This document shows positions 51,119 through 61,809 of a stretch of 64,000 nt of DNA, one piece after another; the first letter of the stretch is position 1; each line of letters begins with the position of its first letter. A program made the position numbers and the translations under genes. The notes beneath the pieces are model-generated. The model worked only from the letters and a program-made list of their open reading frames with translations, ran no database searches and was not told the origin of the DNA. The stretch lies in the NCBI GenBank assembly GCA_003263845.1, contig JYJN01000009.1, positions 1 to 64,000 of the forward strand. Direction: 5' to 3'. This DNA comes from Vibrio aestivus. GTDB taxonomy: Bacteria > Pseudomonadota > Gammaproteobacteria > Enterobacterales > Vibrionaceae.

Positions 51119-52153
51119 ATGCAATATACAAAGCTACCTCACTCAACGTTAGAGCTAAGTAAAATATGTCTAGGGACAATGACCTTTGGTGCACAGAACT
51201 CTCAAGCCGAAGCGTTTGAACAACTTGATTGCGCCCTCGATCGCGGCGTTAACTTTATCGATACGGCAGAGATGTATCCGGTACCGCCGACTGCCGAAAC
51301 TCAAGGTCTAACGGAAACTTATATCGGTAATTGGCTGAAAAAATCTGGGAAAAGAGAAAAGGTGGTTCTCGCGACAAAAGTAGCGGGCCCACGTAATCTA
51401 CCTTACATCAGGGACAACATGCGCCTTGATAGACGCAACATCCACCTCGCTATAGATGACAGCCTAAGCAGGCTGAATACCGACTACGTCGATCTCTATC
51501 AACTTCATTGGCCACAGCGTCAAACCAACTGCTTCGGCCAGTTAAACTACCCATATCCAGACGAGCAAGAAGAAGTATCGCTAGTCGAGACGTTAGATGC
51601 TCTAAGCGAACTGGTAAAAGCAGGGAAGATCCGTTACATCGGGGTATCGAATGAAACTCCTTGGGGAGTCATGAGTCTACTAAAATTAGCTGAAAAACAT
51701 GAACTTCCACGTATCGTATCGATTCAAAACCCATATAACCTGCTCAATCGAAGCTTTGAAGTCGGACTATCTGAAATTAGCCATTATGAAGGTGTACAGC
51801 TTCTCGCATACTCGCCTTTAGCATTCGGCTGTTTGAGTGGTAAGTACCTCAATGGTGCTCGTCCGAAAGGTGCTCGCTGTACACTGTTTGAAAGGTTTGC
51901 TCGTTACTTTACACCGCAAGGCATTTTAGCGACACAAGCTTATGTCGATGTCGCCAATAAGCACGGATTGGACCCAGCTCAAATGGCCCTTGCATTCGTA
52001 AATCAAAGGCCGTTTGTTGCTTCAAACATTATCGGAGCTACCAATCTTGAGCAGTTGAAATCCAATATTGATAGTTTGGAAGTTGTTCTCACTGAAGAGT
52101 TATTGAAAGACTTGCAAGAGGTTGGGACAACTTACTCCAACCCTTGCCCTTAA
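51119..52153 (+). CDS. tas: Tas-type aldo/keto reductase
   Basis: NADP(H)-dependent aldo-keto reductase of 344 residues. Catalytic Tyr and Asp in NFIDTAEMYPVPP, Lys in LATKVAG, and QNPYNLLNRSFEVGL and IIGATNLEQL in the cofactor region. E. coli tas is also near mutH. The physiological substrate is unclear. A GATG-type start with CAGGA upstream at about 51106. Confidence 0.93.
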   Translation: MQYTKLPHSTLELSKICLGTMTFGAQNSQAEAFEQLDCALDRGVNFIDTAEMYPVPPTAETQGLTETYIGNWLKKSGKREKVVLATKVAGPRNLPYIRDNMRLDRRNIHLAIDDSLSRLNTDYVDLYQLHWPQRQTNCFGQLNYPYPDEQEEVSLVETLDALSELVKAGKIRYIGVSNETPWGVMSLLKLAEKHELPRIVSIQNPYNLLNRSFEVGLSEISHYEGVQLLAYSPLAFGCLSGKYLNGARPKGARCTLFERFARYFTPQGILATQAYVDVANKHGLDPAQMALAFVNQRPFVASNIIGATNLEQLKSNIDSLEVVLTEELLKDLQEVGTTYSNPCP

Positions 52154-52180
52154 CAATGAAATATCTAAGGTGACGATTCA

Positions 52181-52203
52181 GGGTGAGTGACCTCACTCAC
52201 CCC
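52181..52203. terminator. Hairpin between convergent tas and DUF1127 genes
   Basis: Near-perfect GGGTGAGTGA/TCACTCACCC inverted repeat with a 2-base centre. It lacks a clear T tract on either strand, so it may terminate weakly or only protect 3' ends. Confidence 0.6.
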
Positions 52204-52209
52204 TTACTG

Positions 52210-52461
52210 TCACGTTGTTATTCGAGAGCTTAAGACACGACGTAAGTGGCGAACTCGACGTTCTACTTTTATGTGTTCAGGCATGGTGTGACCGATTGCT
52301 CGACCATCTGATTCCAAACCGATATCACGTAGAAGGTGTGGGTTATCCCATGGAATATCGTAAGCACTTCGACGAACTTTTCGTTTCCATTCACGTTCTT
52401 CATGTCGCAAATCAGCACGTACTAAAAGAGTGGCTAGTTTTAGGTATATTGAGTGACGCAT
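52210..52461 (-). CDS. DUF1127 small basic protein
   Basis: A protein of 83 residues with many Arg and the DUF1127 core NPHLLRDIGLESDGR. Family members of this type bind RNA or tune small-molecule and stress responses in other Proteobacteria, but no function is known for this one. It lies downstream of the 40-residue small ORF on the same strand. Confidence 0.85.
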   Translation of the reverse strand: MRHSIYLKLATLLVRADLRHEEREWKRKVRRSAYDIPWDNPHLLRDIGLESDGRAIGHTMPEHIKVERRVRHLRRVLSSRITT

Positions 52462-52578
52462 AATATTTCTCCAGTCGCGTTGTGTGCTGGGAAAATGGTC
52501 AACAAAGAATAAGCTTGATGTGGATTTGCTCTAAATTTGCTGCCAGTTTCCGCAGCCTATTTAGAGGTTACGGATTAA

Positions 52579-52701
52579 TTACTGTTTGGTTGCTGTAGGT
52601 TTTCGATCGGCTGAAATGGTTGAGGCGCCAAAAGCACCCGCCATAGCAGAGGCAAAATCGACAGAAGCACAAACGGTTTGATTCACGATGAAATGTTTCA
52701 T
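52579..52701 (-). CDS. Putative 40-residue small protein
   Basis: ATG 52701 lies 5 bases after a strong GGAGG. The frame encodes MKHFIVNQTVCASVDFASAM, a glycine/alanine stretch (AGAFGASTIS) and a polar end (ADRKPTATKQ) before TAA. The ribosome site and the amphipathic, weakly hydrophobic centre suggest a real small protein, perhaps membrane-active or secreted. I know no family. It lies 117 bases upstream of the DUF1127 start. Confidence 0.6.
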   Translation of the reverse strand: MKHFIVNQTVCASVDFASAMAGAFGASTISADRKPTATKQ

Positions 52702-52939
52702 TTGCGCCTCCTAGCAATGTTTCACACTGGATGTGTGAACGTAATTAATCCTAAAATTTGGGGTTGTAGAGCCTTAGCTCATGGTTAAATTCTATGCATG
52801 TGAGATTATATTTCAACCAATAAATCACCTACAAAATCAAAACAATCTTTTCACCTAAAAATAACTATACGCAACGTTAAATAGCCATACATTTAGCTGT
52901 TGAATTAATCTATATAGCTATTTCATCTATCTTAGAAAC
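52702..52939. other. Intergenic between vpsR and the small ORF
   Basis: About 240 A/T-rich bases after the vpsR terminator on the minus strand. They should hold the promoter of the small ORF. The inverted repeat TTTCACAC-N6-GTGTGAAC (near 52721-52740) is a possible operator or weak CRP-like site. Nothing else is recognisable. Confidence 0.4.
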
Positions 52940-52972
52940 AAAAAAACCGCATAAAAATATGCGGCTTTTTGC
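52940..52972 (-). terminator. vpsR terminator
   Basis: AACCGCATA/TATGCGGCTT hairpin (about 52945-52966). On the minus strand it is followed by T7. Confidence 0.88.
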
Positions 52973-52987
52973 TTTTTAATCAGTATA

Positions 52988-54322
52988 TTAGACAGCACCT
53001 TCAGCAATGAGGTTATGTTTATTCAACAAGCGATACATAGTTGCACGCGAGACGCCTAACTCTTTCGCTGCCATAGAAACTTGACCAGAGTGCGATTCAA
53101 GCACGAGTAGCAAAGCATCTCGCTCACTGCGTTCTCGAATACTCTTCAAACTGCGTTTACTGTCGCTACGCTTTGGTAAATCAAGTTGCAGCTCATCAAT
53201 CATGACCGATTCTGACATCAGCACAATGCGTTTCACTTGATTCATCAATTCACGAACATTACCCGGCCAATGATAACGAGTCAGATCTCGAATCGCTGTA
53301 TCTGTATAACTTCTTGCCTGAGCATTAAACTCTTTTGAATACACCAACAAGAAATGACGAGCTAGAATCGCAATATCACCTGCGCGCTCTTTCAAGCTTG
53401 GCACATTGATTCTCAAAACATTGATGTAGTGATAGAGCTCTTCATTGAAGTCGCCGTTAATCAAAGCTTTTTCTATATCAGAAGAGTTCGCGGCTAAAAC
53501 ACGAACATCAACACTCTTACGCCCCTCTGATGTTTCCACCATACCTTCTTGCAAAAATCGGAGCAGATTCAGCTGCTGAGATTTAGGCAGAGTTAGAATA
53601 TCGTTGAGCAAGATAGTGCCGCCATCTGCGCGTTCAAGCATCGAGACTTGATTGGAGTCCTCTCGATCGATACCAAATAAATCACACTCTAAGCGACGCT
53701 CCGACATCGCGCGGCAGTTCACTGAAATAAACTCATTTTGCGCTCGCGCAGAGGTTTTATGCACCGCACGGGCCACTGTCTCTTTACCCGTTCCGCTTTC
53801 ACCGTAAATCAGTATGCTTACATCAGTTGGGCCAATGCGCTTTACCTGATCGCGAAGGCGCTTCATTGGTACAGATTCACCAATAAGCCCCATATCATTT
53901 GTCGAGCCATAATGTGGCCAAACTTTTTTCTCTAATTTAAGCATCCCAAGCTGATGGCCTATGGTGCTTAATAACTGTGCATCTGGAATTGGAGCGGTGA
54001 AGAAATCGATGCAGAAATTCACAATAAACTGGCAGATAGTATCTGAGCTAAGTTGTGATTCTCTGATAAAGGCTAGCCAACGAACCTGCTTGTGGTTGCT
54101 CACTAAGTTCGCAATACCATTCAAACTAAATTCGTCATGACTTAGGTCGACAATCCCAATGCACGGGCCTGTTTCAGCAAAAAGAACGTCTGCTTTACGT
54201 AAATCTGCACACTGAGTGCAACGCCAACCCACTTGCTCTAACACGTTGAGCCAAGGTTCGTATGTCCCACCAACAACGACAAGTGAACCAGGGACAGAAT
54301 CCATTCGGAATTGAGTACCCAT
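52988..54322 (-). CDS. vpsR: VpsR biofilm master regulator
   Basis: Enhancer-binding-protein family, 444 residues, the length of V. cholerae VpsR, which binds c-di-GMP and activates exopolysaccharide (vps) genes with sigma-70. The receiver domain keeps Asp59 (GIVDLSHDEF). The AAA+ domain has Walker A GESGTGKET. The sigma-54 GAFTGA loop is not evident, as in VpsR. The C-terminal Fis HTH is KELGVSRATMYRLLNKH. The N-terminus RMDSVPGSLVVVGGTYEPWL closely matches V. cholerae. Confidence 0.95.
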   Translation of the reverse strand: MGTQFRMDSVPGSLVVVGGTYEPWLNVLEQVGWRCTQCADLRKADVLFAETGPCIGIVDLSHDEFSLNGIANLVSNHKQVRWLAFIRESQLSSDTICQFIVNFCIDFFTAPIPDAQLLSTIGHQLGMLKLEKKVWPHYGSTNDMGLIGESVPMKRLRDQVKRIGPTDVSILIYGESGTGKETVARAVHKTSARAQNEFISVNCRAMSERRLECDLFGIDREDSNQVSMLERADGGTILLNDILTLPKSQQLNLLRFLQEGMVETSEGRKSVDVRVLAANSSDIEKALINGDFNEELYHYINVLRINVPSLKERAGDIAILARHFLLVYSKEFNAQARSYTDTAIRDLTRYHWPGNVRELMNQVKRIVLMSESVMIDELQLDLPKRSDSKRSLKSIRERSERDALLLVLESHSGQVSMAAKELGVSRATMYRLLNKHNLIAEGAV

Positions 54323-54540
54323 CTAAATGTTCCTTATATTGATTTTTTTGTACATGGAATTAGCTACATGAGAAGAATTACCAACTCCAATAGACAAACT
54401 ATCCCAAAACCATTGTCTCAATACTAAGATTAGGCCGTGAATAATCTGTTTACCACACGTTTTAATGATCTACATTCATCAAATCTATGCAACAAATCAA
54501 CCATTATTCAAGCTGGCACTCGGTAACTTCGAATTAGGCA

Positions 54541-54568
54541 ACAAAAAAGCCACCCTAAGGTGGCTTTA
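54541..54568 (-). terminator. lysS terminator
   Basis: AAGCCACC/GGTGGCTT hairpin (54547-54566), loop CTAA. On the minus strand it is followed by TTTT. Confidence 0.88.
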
Positions 54569-54589
54569 CAATCATTTGTGCGAGGCAGA

Positions 54590-56124
54590 TTACGCTTGAG
54601 GGCGCATCGCTGGGAACAAAATCACGTCACGGATAGTGTGAGTATTTGTAAACAACATCGCTAGACGGTCAATACCGATACCTTGACCCGCTGTTGGCGG
54701 TAGGCCGTGCTCAAGTGCTGTGATGTAGTCTGCATCGTAGTACATTGCTTCATCATCACCTGCATCTTTCGCGTTAACTTGCGCTTTAAAGCGCTCGTCT
54801 TGATCTTGTGCATCGTTAAGCTCAGAGAAGCCGTTCGCTACTTCACGGCCACCGATGAAGAATTCAAAGCGGTCTGTGAAGAATGGGTTGTCATCGCTAC
54901 GACGTGCTAATGGCGAGATGTCTGCTGGGTAGCCAGTAATGAACGTTGGTTGGATTAGCTGTGGTTCAGCTGTCTCACCAAAGATCTCTTCTAGAAGCTG
55001 GCCACATGTCCAGAATGTCTCTACTTCAACGTGTACCGATTTCGCGATTGCTACCATCTTCTCACGGTCTTGTAGGTCTGCTTCTGTTAGCGCTTGAATC
55101 TCAGCGTGCTCAGGGTTGTAGTGCTTGATCGCATCGAACATGCTCATACGCGCGTACTTACCACCGAACTCTACAGTCTCATCACCGTAAGGCATAGAAG
55201 TCGAACCAAGAACGTCCATCGCTGCTGTGCTTAGCATCTCTTCTGTTAGATCCATCAGATCTTTGTAGTCAGAGTACGCTTGGTAGAATTCCATCATTGT
55301 GAATTCTGGGTTGTGACGTGGAGAAAGACCTTCGTTACGGAAGTTACGGTTAATCTCGAATACACGGTCAAAACCACCCACTACTAGACGCTTCAGGTAA
55401 AGCTCAGGTGCAACACGTAGGTACATGTCGATGTCTAGTGCGTTGTGGTGAGTGATGAATGGACGTGCAGTCGCACCACCAGGGATCACGTGCATCATTG
55501 GCGTTTCAACTTCTAGGTAGCCTTTTTGAGCTCATGAAGTTACGGATTGAAGATACTAGTTTAGAGCGCACGATGAATGCGTTGCGAGAGTCTTCGTTCA
55601 CGATTAGGTCAACGTAACGCTGACGGTAACGCATCTCTTGGTCAGTCAGGCCGTGGAACTTCTCTGGAAGTGGACGAAGTGCTTTAGTTAGCAGCTCGTA
55701 AGACTCCATGTTCACGTAAAGGTCGCCTTTACCTGACTTGTGAAGTGCACCTTTAACACCGATGATGTCACCGATATCTAGGCCTTGGTATTTCTCTTTA
55801 AGCTCTTTTTGAACATCTTTTGCAGCGTATGCTTGGATACGGCCAGATGTTTCTTGAATAGCTAGGAATGGACCACGCTTAGCCATTACACGACCAGCGA
55901 TTGCAACAACGTGGTTTAACTCTTCTAGCTCTTCCTTAGTCTTTTCACCGAATTCCGCTTGAAGGTCGCCAGCTAGGTGCTCACGACGGAAGTCATTTGG
56001 GTGGCCGTTTGCTTTGCAGCTCTTACGGATATGATCCAATTTAGCGCGGCGCTCAGCAATTAGCTTGTTCTCTTCAGGTAAAGAGCCTTCTTGTGCGTTT
56101 TTCGTTTTGAACAGCATCAGTCAT
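54590..56124 (-). CDS. lysS: Lysyl-tRNA synthetase (two frameshifts)
   Basis: Class II synthetase with an OB-fold anticodon domain and motifs 1-3 ([30 protein letters not shown]). Two breaks: at 56098-56102 five A on the coding strand should be four to join MTDAVQNE to [19 protein letters not shown], and at 55523-55527 five A should be four to read [22 protein letters not shown]. Start ATG 56124. The repaired protein is about 510 residues. prfB precedes it by 50 bases, giving the conserved prfB-lysS operon. Confidence 0.95.
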
Positions 56125-56174
56125 TTTCGATGTATCCTGTCTTTCTTTGTGAAAATTGTTTTTCGGTGAAAAGC

Positions 56175-57273
56175 TTACAGACCTGATTTCAGGCTAGCTT
56201 CGATAAATTTGTCTAGGTCGCCATCCAGAACCGCTTGAGTGTTGCGGTTTTCAATGCCAGTACGTAAGTCTTTAATGCGCGAGTCATCAAGTACATAAGA
56301 GCGGATTTGGCTACCCCAGCCGATGTCAGATTTCGCATCTTCGTTCGCTTGCTTCTCAGCGTTCTGCTTCTGAAGCTCATGTTCGAACAGTTTTGCGCGA
56401 AGCTGTTTCATCGCCTGATCTTTGTTCTTGTGCTGAGAACGGTCATTCTGACACTGAACCACGATGTTAGTCGGAACGTGAGTAATACGTACCGCCGACT
56501 CCGTGGTGTTAACATGCTGACCACCCGCGCCTGATGCACGGTATACGTCAATACGCAGATCAGATGGATTAATGTCGATCTGAATGTTGTCATCAATCTC
56601 TGGGTAGATAAATGCAGAAGCAAATGACGTATGACGACGGCCACTTGAGTCGAATGGCGATTTACGAACTAGACGGTGAACACCAGTCTCAGTACGTAGC
56701 CAACCGTAAGCGTATTCGCCAGAGATCTTAACCGTTGCGCCTTTCAGGCCAGCAACTTCGCCTTCAGATACTTCAATAACCTCAGTTTTGAAGCCTTTCG
56801 CTTCAGCCCAACGTAGGTACATGCGTAGCATCATATTGGTCCAGTCTTGCGCCTCTGTACCACCTGAACCTGATTGAAGGTCGATGTAACAGTCTGAAGC
56901 GTCATGGTCACCGGAGAACATTCGACGGAACTCTAGTTTCTCAAGTTTAGCTTCTAAGTCAGCAAGTTCTGGCTCGATCTCGTCAAACGTTTCTTGATCT
57001 TCTTCTTCAACTGCCAGCTCTAGAAGACCATCAACATCTTCTACACCTTGGTCAAGTTGATCGATCGTTTCAACAACCGCTTCAAGTGATGCGCGCTCTT
57101 TACCCAGTGCTTGTGCACGTTCAGGTTCGTTCCATACATCCGGTTGTTCTAGCTCTGCATTAACTTCTTCTAGACGCTCTTTTTTAGCGTCATAGTCAAA
57201 GGTACCCCCTAAGGACATCAGTACGCTCTGATACATCCTTCAAACGGTTTTTAATAGGATTGATTTCAAACAT
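56175..57273 (-). CDS. prfB: Peptide chain release factor 2, programmed +1 frameshift
   Basis: Recognises UAA and UGA. Translation starts at ATG 57271-57273 ([25 protein letters not shown]) and meets an in-frame TGA at 57196-57198. The context CTT-TGA-C with AGGGGG (57205-57210) three bases upstream of CTT is the classical autoregulatory +1 site, after which [11 protein letters not shown] follows. The SPF codon-reading tripeptide ([10 protein letters not shown]) and GGQ (GAGGQHVN) are present. About 365 residues. Unlike the other breaks in this window this one is biological. Confidence 0.97.
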
Positions 57274-57354
57274 GTTTGCTCAACATTTTAGAATAGAATT
57301 TAACCGCAGAAGTTTACTCAAAAATGTGACGAAGATACAGAAAAAATTTGATCA

Positions 57355-57391
57355 CATAAAAAAGGCCAGTAACCCGTACTAGCCTTTATAA
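57355..57391 (-). terminator. brnQ terminator
   Basis: AAAGGC-C-AGT/ACT-A-GCCTTT hairpin with one internal mismatch (57361-57388). On the minus strand it is followed by a T run. Confidence 0.78.
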
Positions 57392-57410
57392 ACTCAGTAT
57401 TTCATACCGA

Positions 57411-58724
57411 TTAAGAGTGTTCTTTAATCAACTTAGACTCTTCTGCTTTACCAATGAACATCACGCAGATCATCGCAGCTAAGGTTGGCATTACCCACCC
57501 ATGCCATATTCAAAAAGAGGAAGAGCTTCAAATGCAGACATATTCACGCCCACCACCTTCAATGCGTCAATCAAAGCAAACAGCAGTGATACTAAGATAA
57601 CTGAGCGGTAAGCTACTCTTGGATTTGGCAATTTACTGCGAATAAACGTCAAGACAACTAACGCAATAGCGACCGGGTATAGAGCAAACAAAACAGGCAC
57701 AGACAGAGTAATCAACTGAGAAAGGCCTACATTAGCAACAACCGCACAAGCGATACCATTGATAACAACCCACTGTTTGTACGAGAGAGAAGTCAATGAA
57801 GCGAAGTAATCAGAACACGCTGAAATCAGGCCAATTGCCGTCGTTAAGCAAGCCAACAAAACAATGATAGAAAGTACTAACTGACCATTTGCACCAAACA
57901 AGGCTTGAACGTAAGCACTTAACACGGCACCGCCGTTATCCGCACCAGCAGCAACGGTCGCACTGGTTGAGCCTAAATAAAATAGCGAAATGTAAACGAA
58001 AGCTAGACCCGCTGCGGCAATGAAAGCGGCGCAAATAAGGTATTTTGTTTTGGCTTTTTGCTCAGTAATGCCTTTACCACGCAACGCGTCAATGATCAGC
58101 ATACCGAACATCAATGAACCAAAGGTATCCATTGTGTTGTAGCCCTCTAGGAACCCTGTGGTAAGCGGTTGAGTTAGGTAATCACCTTGCGCTGCCATTA
58201 GTTCACCTTGAGGGTTTACCACTACAGCAATCGCCAATACGATCAATGCAAGAAACAGAGCTGGAGTTAAGAACTTACCGATCACATCAATCAATTTACC
58301 TTGTGACCAAGCGAAGAACATAGCAACTGCAAAGAAGAGAATGGAGAATAGAGTCAGTTGAAGTTGGTCCGCATCGACTAAAAATGGTCGAATCGCCATT
58401 TCATAAGCCACTAAACCAGTACGTGGCGATGCAAAAGCAGGGCCGATAATGACAAAGATTAGCACTGCAATCAAAGTTGCGACTTTTACTGGGAGATCTT
58501 TCGTCAAGTGGCCCCAAGTACCACCAGCAACTGCAACGGCAATAATCGTCACCAGAGGTAAACCTACCGCAGTGAGCAAGAATCCAGTCATTGCTGGCAG
58601 CACGTTTTCACCAGCAAGTTGACCCGCCAAAGGTGGGAAGATGATGTTCCCGGCTCCTAAAAAGAATGCGAAAAGCATAAAAGCCTACCGCGAGAATGTC
58701 TGTTATTTTTAAAGTTTGCTTCAC
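57411..58724 (-). CDS. brnQ: Branched-chain amino acid transporter BrnQ (two frameshifts)
   Basis: LIVCS-family Na+-coupled carrier for Leu, Ile and Val with about 12 membrane segments (FFLGAGNIIFPPLAGQLAGE is the signature). The start GTG 58724 follows AGGG and reads MKQTLKITDILAVGF. The coding strand has TTTT at 58679-58682 where TTT is needed to join MLFAFFLG. At 57497 one T is missing before GWVMPTLAAMICVMFIG. The repaired protein ends KLIKEHS, about 437 residues. Confidence 0.93.
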
Positions 58725-59024
58725 AGCTAACCCTTTTTATCGTTGTGTAAATGTTGTATTTGCTTTATCTCGCAGTGTGATCTGCGTAGTAAATTTGAGC
58801 GGATAATGGCGAAGATCACACAAACGTGCAACCTTTGAATACAAAACGCTATATAAATTTATTACACAAGTAAAAAAGCAGCACAATCTACTACCCCAAA
58901 TAAAATAACAAGATTAATTGACGTCATAAATATTCAACATATTGAGAACATAACAGAACAAATAACCAAACCAGACTTTAACAGCAATAATAAATATAGA
59001 TATATGAGCATTTAATAGACAATT
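58725..59024. promoter_or_regulatory. brnQ-trmN6 divergent intergenic region
   Basis: About 300 very A/T-rich bases with both promoters. No operator that I can name; Lrp control of brnQ would be plausible but is not visible in the sequence. No small ORF with a ribosome site. Confidence 0.35.
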
Positions 59025-59744
59025 ATGACAAGTAGCACGTTGAACACTAAAGACTTTAGATTCAAGCAGTTCTCTGTAAGAGGCGGGCACTCTGGCATGC
59101 CGATCAGCACCGATGGCGTATTACTCGGCGCATGGGCAAATTTTATCAGCAGTGAGTCTATTTTAGACATCGGTACTGGTACTGGTTTACTAAGTTTGAT
59201 GACCGCGCAACGATCCGAATCTGCGCAAATCACCTCAATCGACATTGAACCCCATGCGATTGAGGCCGCTCAGCACAACTTTGAACAATCTCCCTGGAAC
59301 GACAGACTCAAACTGGTAGAGGGTGATGTTCTTGAGCATAACTTTCAAACGATATTCCAGCACATCATCTGCAATCCGCCCTACTTTACCTCTGGTGAAC
59401 AGACTAAAGTACATCAACGAGCGATTGCTCGTCATACCAATACTTTGGATCACCGCTCGCTTATTCAAAAATGTTATACCTTGCTGACTGATGATGGCAA
59501 AGCAAGTTTTGTTCTTCCCATAACCGAGGGTGAAGCCTTTATTCAAATTGCATTGGGAGAAGGCTTTTACCTTAGTCGCTACACCAAAGTAAAACCGACC
59601 GAGCGTAAACCTTGTCATCGACTCCTGTTCGAACTGTCTAAAACACCGAGCGACACACAGACAAGCGAGCTGGTTATCCATCAAAATGGTGCGTATAGCG
59701 AAGCATTCATCGAACTTACGCAAGATTTTTATCTCAAGATGTAG
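59025..59744 (+). CDS. trmN6: tRNA(1)(Val) adenine(37)-N6 methyltransferase TrmN6 (YfiC)
   Basis: Class I SAM methyltransferase of 239 residues that modifies A37 of tRNA-Val(UAC). SAM loop ILDIGTGTGLLSL, second-strand acidic SIDIEP, and the N6-adenine catalytic motif NPPYF are clear. It diverges from brnQ and is followed by srmB, a pairing also found in E. coli (yfiC and srmB are neighbours there, divergent). Confidence 0.94.
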   Translation: MTSSTLNTKDFRFKQFSVRGGHSGMPISTDGVLLGAWANFISSESILDIGTGTGLLSLMTAQRSESAQITSIDIEPHAIEAAQHNFEQSPWNDRLKLVEGDVLEHNFQTIFQHIICNPPYFTSGEQTKVHQRAIARHTNTLDHRSLIQKCYTLLTDDGKASFVLPITEGEAFIQIALGEGFYLSRYTKVKPTERKPCHRLLFELSKTPSDTQTSELVIHQNGAYSEAFIELTQDFYLKM

Positions 59745-59833
59745 AAATAACATGTGATCCTTGTCACCAATCACTTTATAATGTGCGACCTTATTTTGCC
59801 CTTAACTGCCAACAGGCTTGTGGAGATACTACT

Positions 59834-61076
59834 GTGATCAAAACATTTGCTGATCTTGATCTAGACCATAACCTTCTTACTGCTATCAAAGAGATGGGAT
59901 TTGATCGCCCAACTCAAGTGCAAGCGGAAGCCATTCCACAAGCTTTAGACGGTAAAGACATTCTTGCTTCAGCGCCTACTGGTACGGGTAAAACGGCGGC
60001 ATTTGCCATCCCTGCACTACAATATTTGCAAGACTTTCCGCGTAAGAAGGCGGGGCCTGCACGTGTGCTAATCCTAACGCCTACACGTGAACTGGCAATG
60101 CAAGTTGCTGATCAAACCCGTGCTTTAGCAAAGAATACTAAGTTAAACGTCTTTACGATTACTGGCGGAGTTCAATACGAAGAACACGCTGATATTCTTA
60201 AGACAACCCAAGACATCGTAGTGGCAACGCCAGGCCGCCTTATGGAATACATTGAAGCCGAGCGTTTTGATTGCCGCGCGATTGAGTGGTTAATTCTAGA
60301 TGAAGCCGACCGCATGCTCGATATGGGTTTTGGTCCTACCGTTGACCGCCTATCTGCAGAGTGTCGCTGGCGTAAACAAACACTGCTTTTCTCTGCAACA
60401 CTAGAAGGCCGAGGCGTTGAAGGCTTCACCGCAGATCTATTAAAAGAGCCAGCTGAAATTAATGCTGAGCCATCACGTCGCGAGCGTAAGAAGATCACCC
60501 AGTGGTATCACCGTGCCGATGATATGGAACATAAGCTTGCGCTGCTTAAGCACATCATCACAGAGCAAGCCGAGCGTTCAATTGTGTTCTTAAAGACCCG
60601 CGAACGTCTTGCTGATCTGCGTGCCGAGCTAGAAAAAGCGCAAATTCCATGTGCTTGGATTCAAGGTGAAATGCCACAAGACCGCCGTAACAACGCAATT
60701 GAGCGTTTTCGCGATGGCACTGTAAACGTGCTATTAGCCACCGACGTAGCCGCTCGTGGAATCGACTTACCTGACGTTTCTCATGTCATCAACTACGACA
60801 TGCCTCGTACAGCAGATGTATACCTGCACCGCATCGGCCGTACGGCTCGTGCGGGTAAAAAAGGTAATGCACTGTCCATTGTTGAAGCGCACGATCAGCC
60901 GATGTTGGATCGCGTTGCACGTTACACCAAAGAAGACATTAAAGAACGCTTCATTAAAGAAATGCGCCCTAAGCACAAAAAACCAGTGTTCAAAAAGAAG
61001 AATAAGAAAAAAGAAGACAAGAAGAAAAACCGCTGCTAAGGGTAAAAAGAAGACTGCAGCGAAAAAGAAAAAGTAA
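59834..61076 (+). CDS. srmB: ATP-dependent RNA helicase SrmB (frameshifted in the tail)
   Basis: DEAD-box helicase for early 50S assembly. Q motif FDRPTQVQAEAIPQ, Walker A APTGTGKTA, DEAD in LILDEADRMLD, SAT in LFSATLEG, HRIGRTARAGK. GTG 59834 with GGAG at 59822-59825 gives the conserved IKTFADLDLD. The lysine-rich tail breaks at 61025-61029, where five A should be four. The repaired end reads KKTAAKGKKKTAAKKKK. About 413 residues. Confidence 0.94.
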
Positions 61077-61108
61077 TTCGATAGCTTTTTTATATCTATA
61101 TCAATAAC

Positions 61109-61141
61109 AAAAGAGCCAATGCAACAGCATTGGCTCTTTTC
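61109..61141 (+). terminator. srmB terminator
   Basis: AGAGCCAATGC/GCATTGGCTCT hairpin (61112-61137) with flanking A and T runs; it can also serve eda from the other strand. Confidence 0.9.
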
Positions 61142-61184
61142 CATAGACGTCTATCGGCTCGATAAGCCATCGCCTACCCATCTA

Positions 61185-61808
61185 CTATTTAAGCGCCGCC
61201 ACCGCTTCACGCGTTAGGCGTGCGAGCTCATCCCAATCACCTGCTTTTACAAGTTTAGGATCCACCATCCAACTACCACCACAAGCGATCACACGTGGAA
61301 TAGCAAGATAGTCATCAATATTATTTGCATTAATGCCACCCGTAGGCATCAGCTCGATATCGGTATAGGGTGCTAACAGCGATTTCACCATCGCCACACC
61401 ACCCGATGCCTCTGCAGGGAAGAACTTGAGTGTGGTTAAGCCAAGTTCTAGTGCAGCTTCCACTGTGCTAGGGTTGTTTACACCAGGCACAATATCGATA
61501 CCAATCTCTTTACATGCCCGAACCGTATTTGGATTTAACCCTGGGGATACTACAAAACTAGCACCCGCATCTTTGGCTTGCTGTGCTTGTTCACGGTTTA
61601 GTACCGTTCCCGCACCAATCAGCATATCTGGTTGAGCTTGACGCAAAAGCTCAATAGCCTTTGGCGCCGCAGCTGAACGAAAGGTAATCTCTGCCGCTGG
61701 CAGACCATTCTCTACTAGAACCTTACCTAGAGGAATAATGTCTTCAGCCTTGTCTACTGAGATCACTGGGATCAGACGAATCTGTTTTAACTGTTGAGAA
61801 GTGTTCAT
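61185..61808 (-). CDS. eda: KDPG/KHG aldolase Eda
   Basis: Splits 2-keto-3-deoxy-6-phosphogluconate to pyruvate and glyceraldehyde-3-phosphate. The Schiff-base Lys lies in TLKFFPAEASGG, the catalytic Glu in AAEITFRSAAA, and phosphate loops GAGTVL and MPTGGI are seen. ATG 61808 follows AAGGT and starts one base after the kdgK stop, so kdgK-eda are coupled. 207 residues. The partners suggest a catabolic role for 2-keto-3-deoxygluconate. Confidence 0.95.
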   Translation of the reverse strand: MNTSQQLKQIRLIPVISVDKAEDIIPLGKVLVENGLPAAEITFRSAAAPKAIELLRQAQPDMLIGAGTVLNREQAQQAKDAGASFVVSPGLNPNTVRACKEIGIDIVPGVNNPSTVEAALELGLTTLKFFPAEASGGVAMVKSLLAPYTDIELMPTGGINANNIDDYLAIPRVIACGGSWMVDPKLVKAGDWDELARLTREAVAALK

Positions 61809-61809
61809 T

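Noticed and set aside
52181-52203. The tas-DUF1127 inverted repeat as a transposon end
   Set aside because: It is a single compact hairpin between convergent genes with no partner copy in the window.
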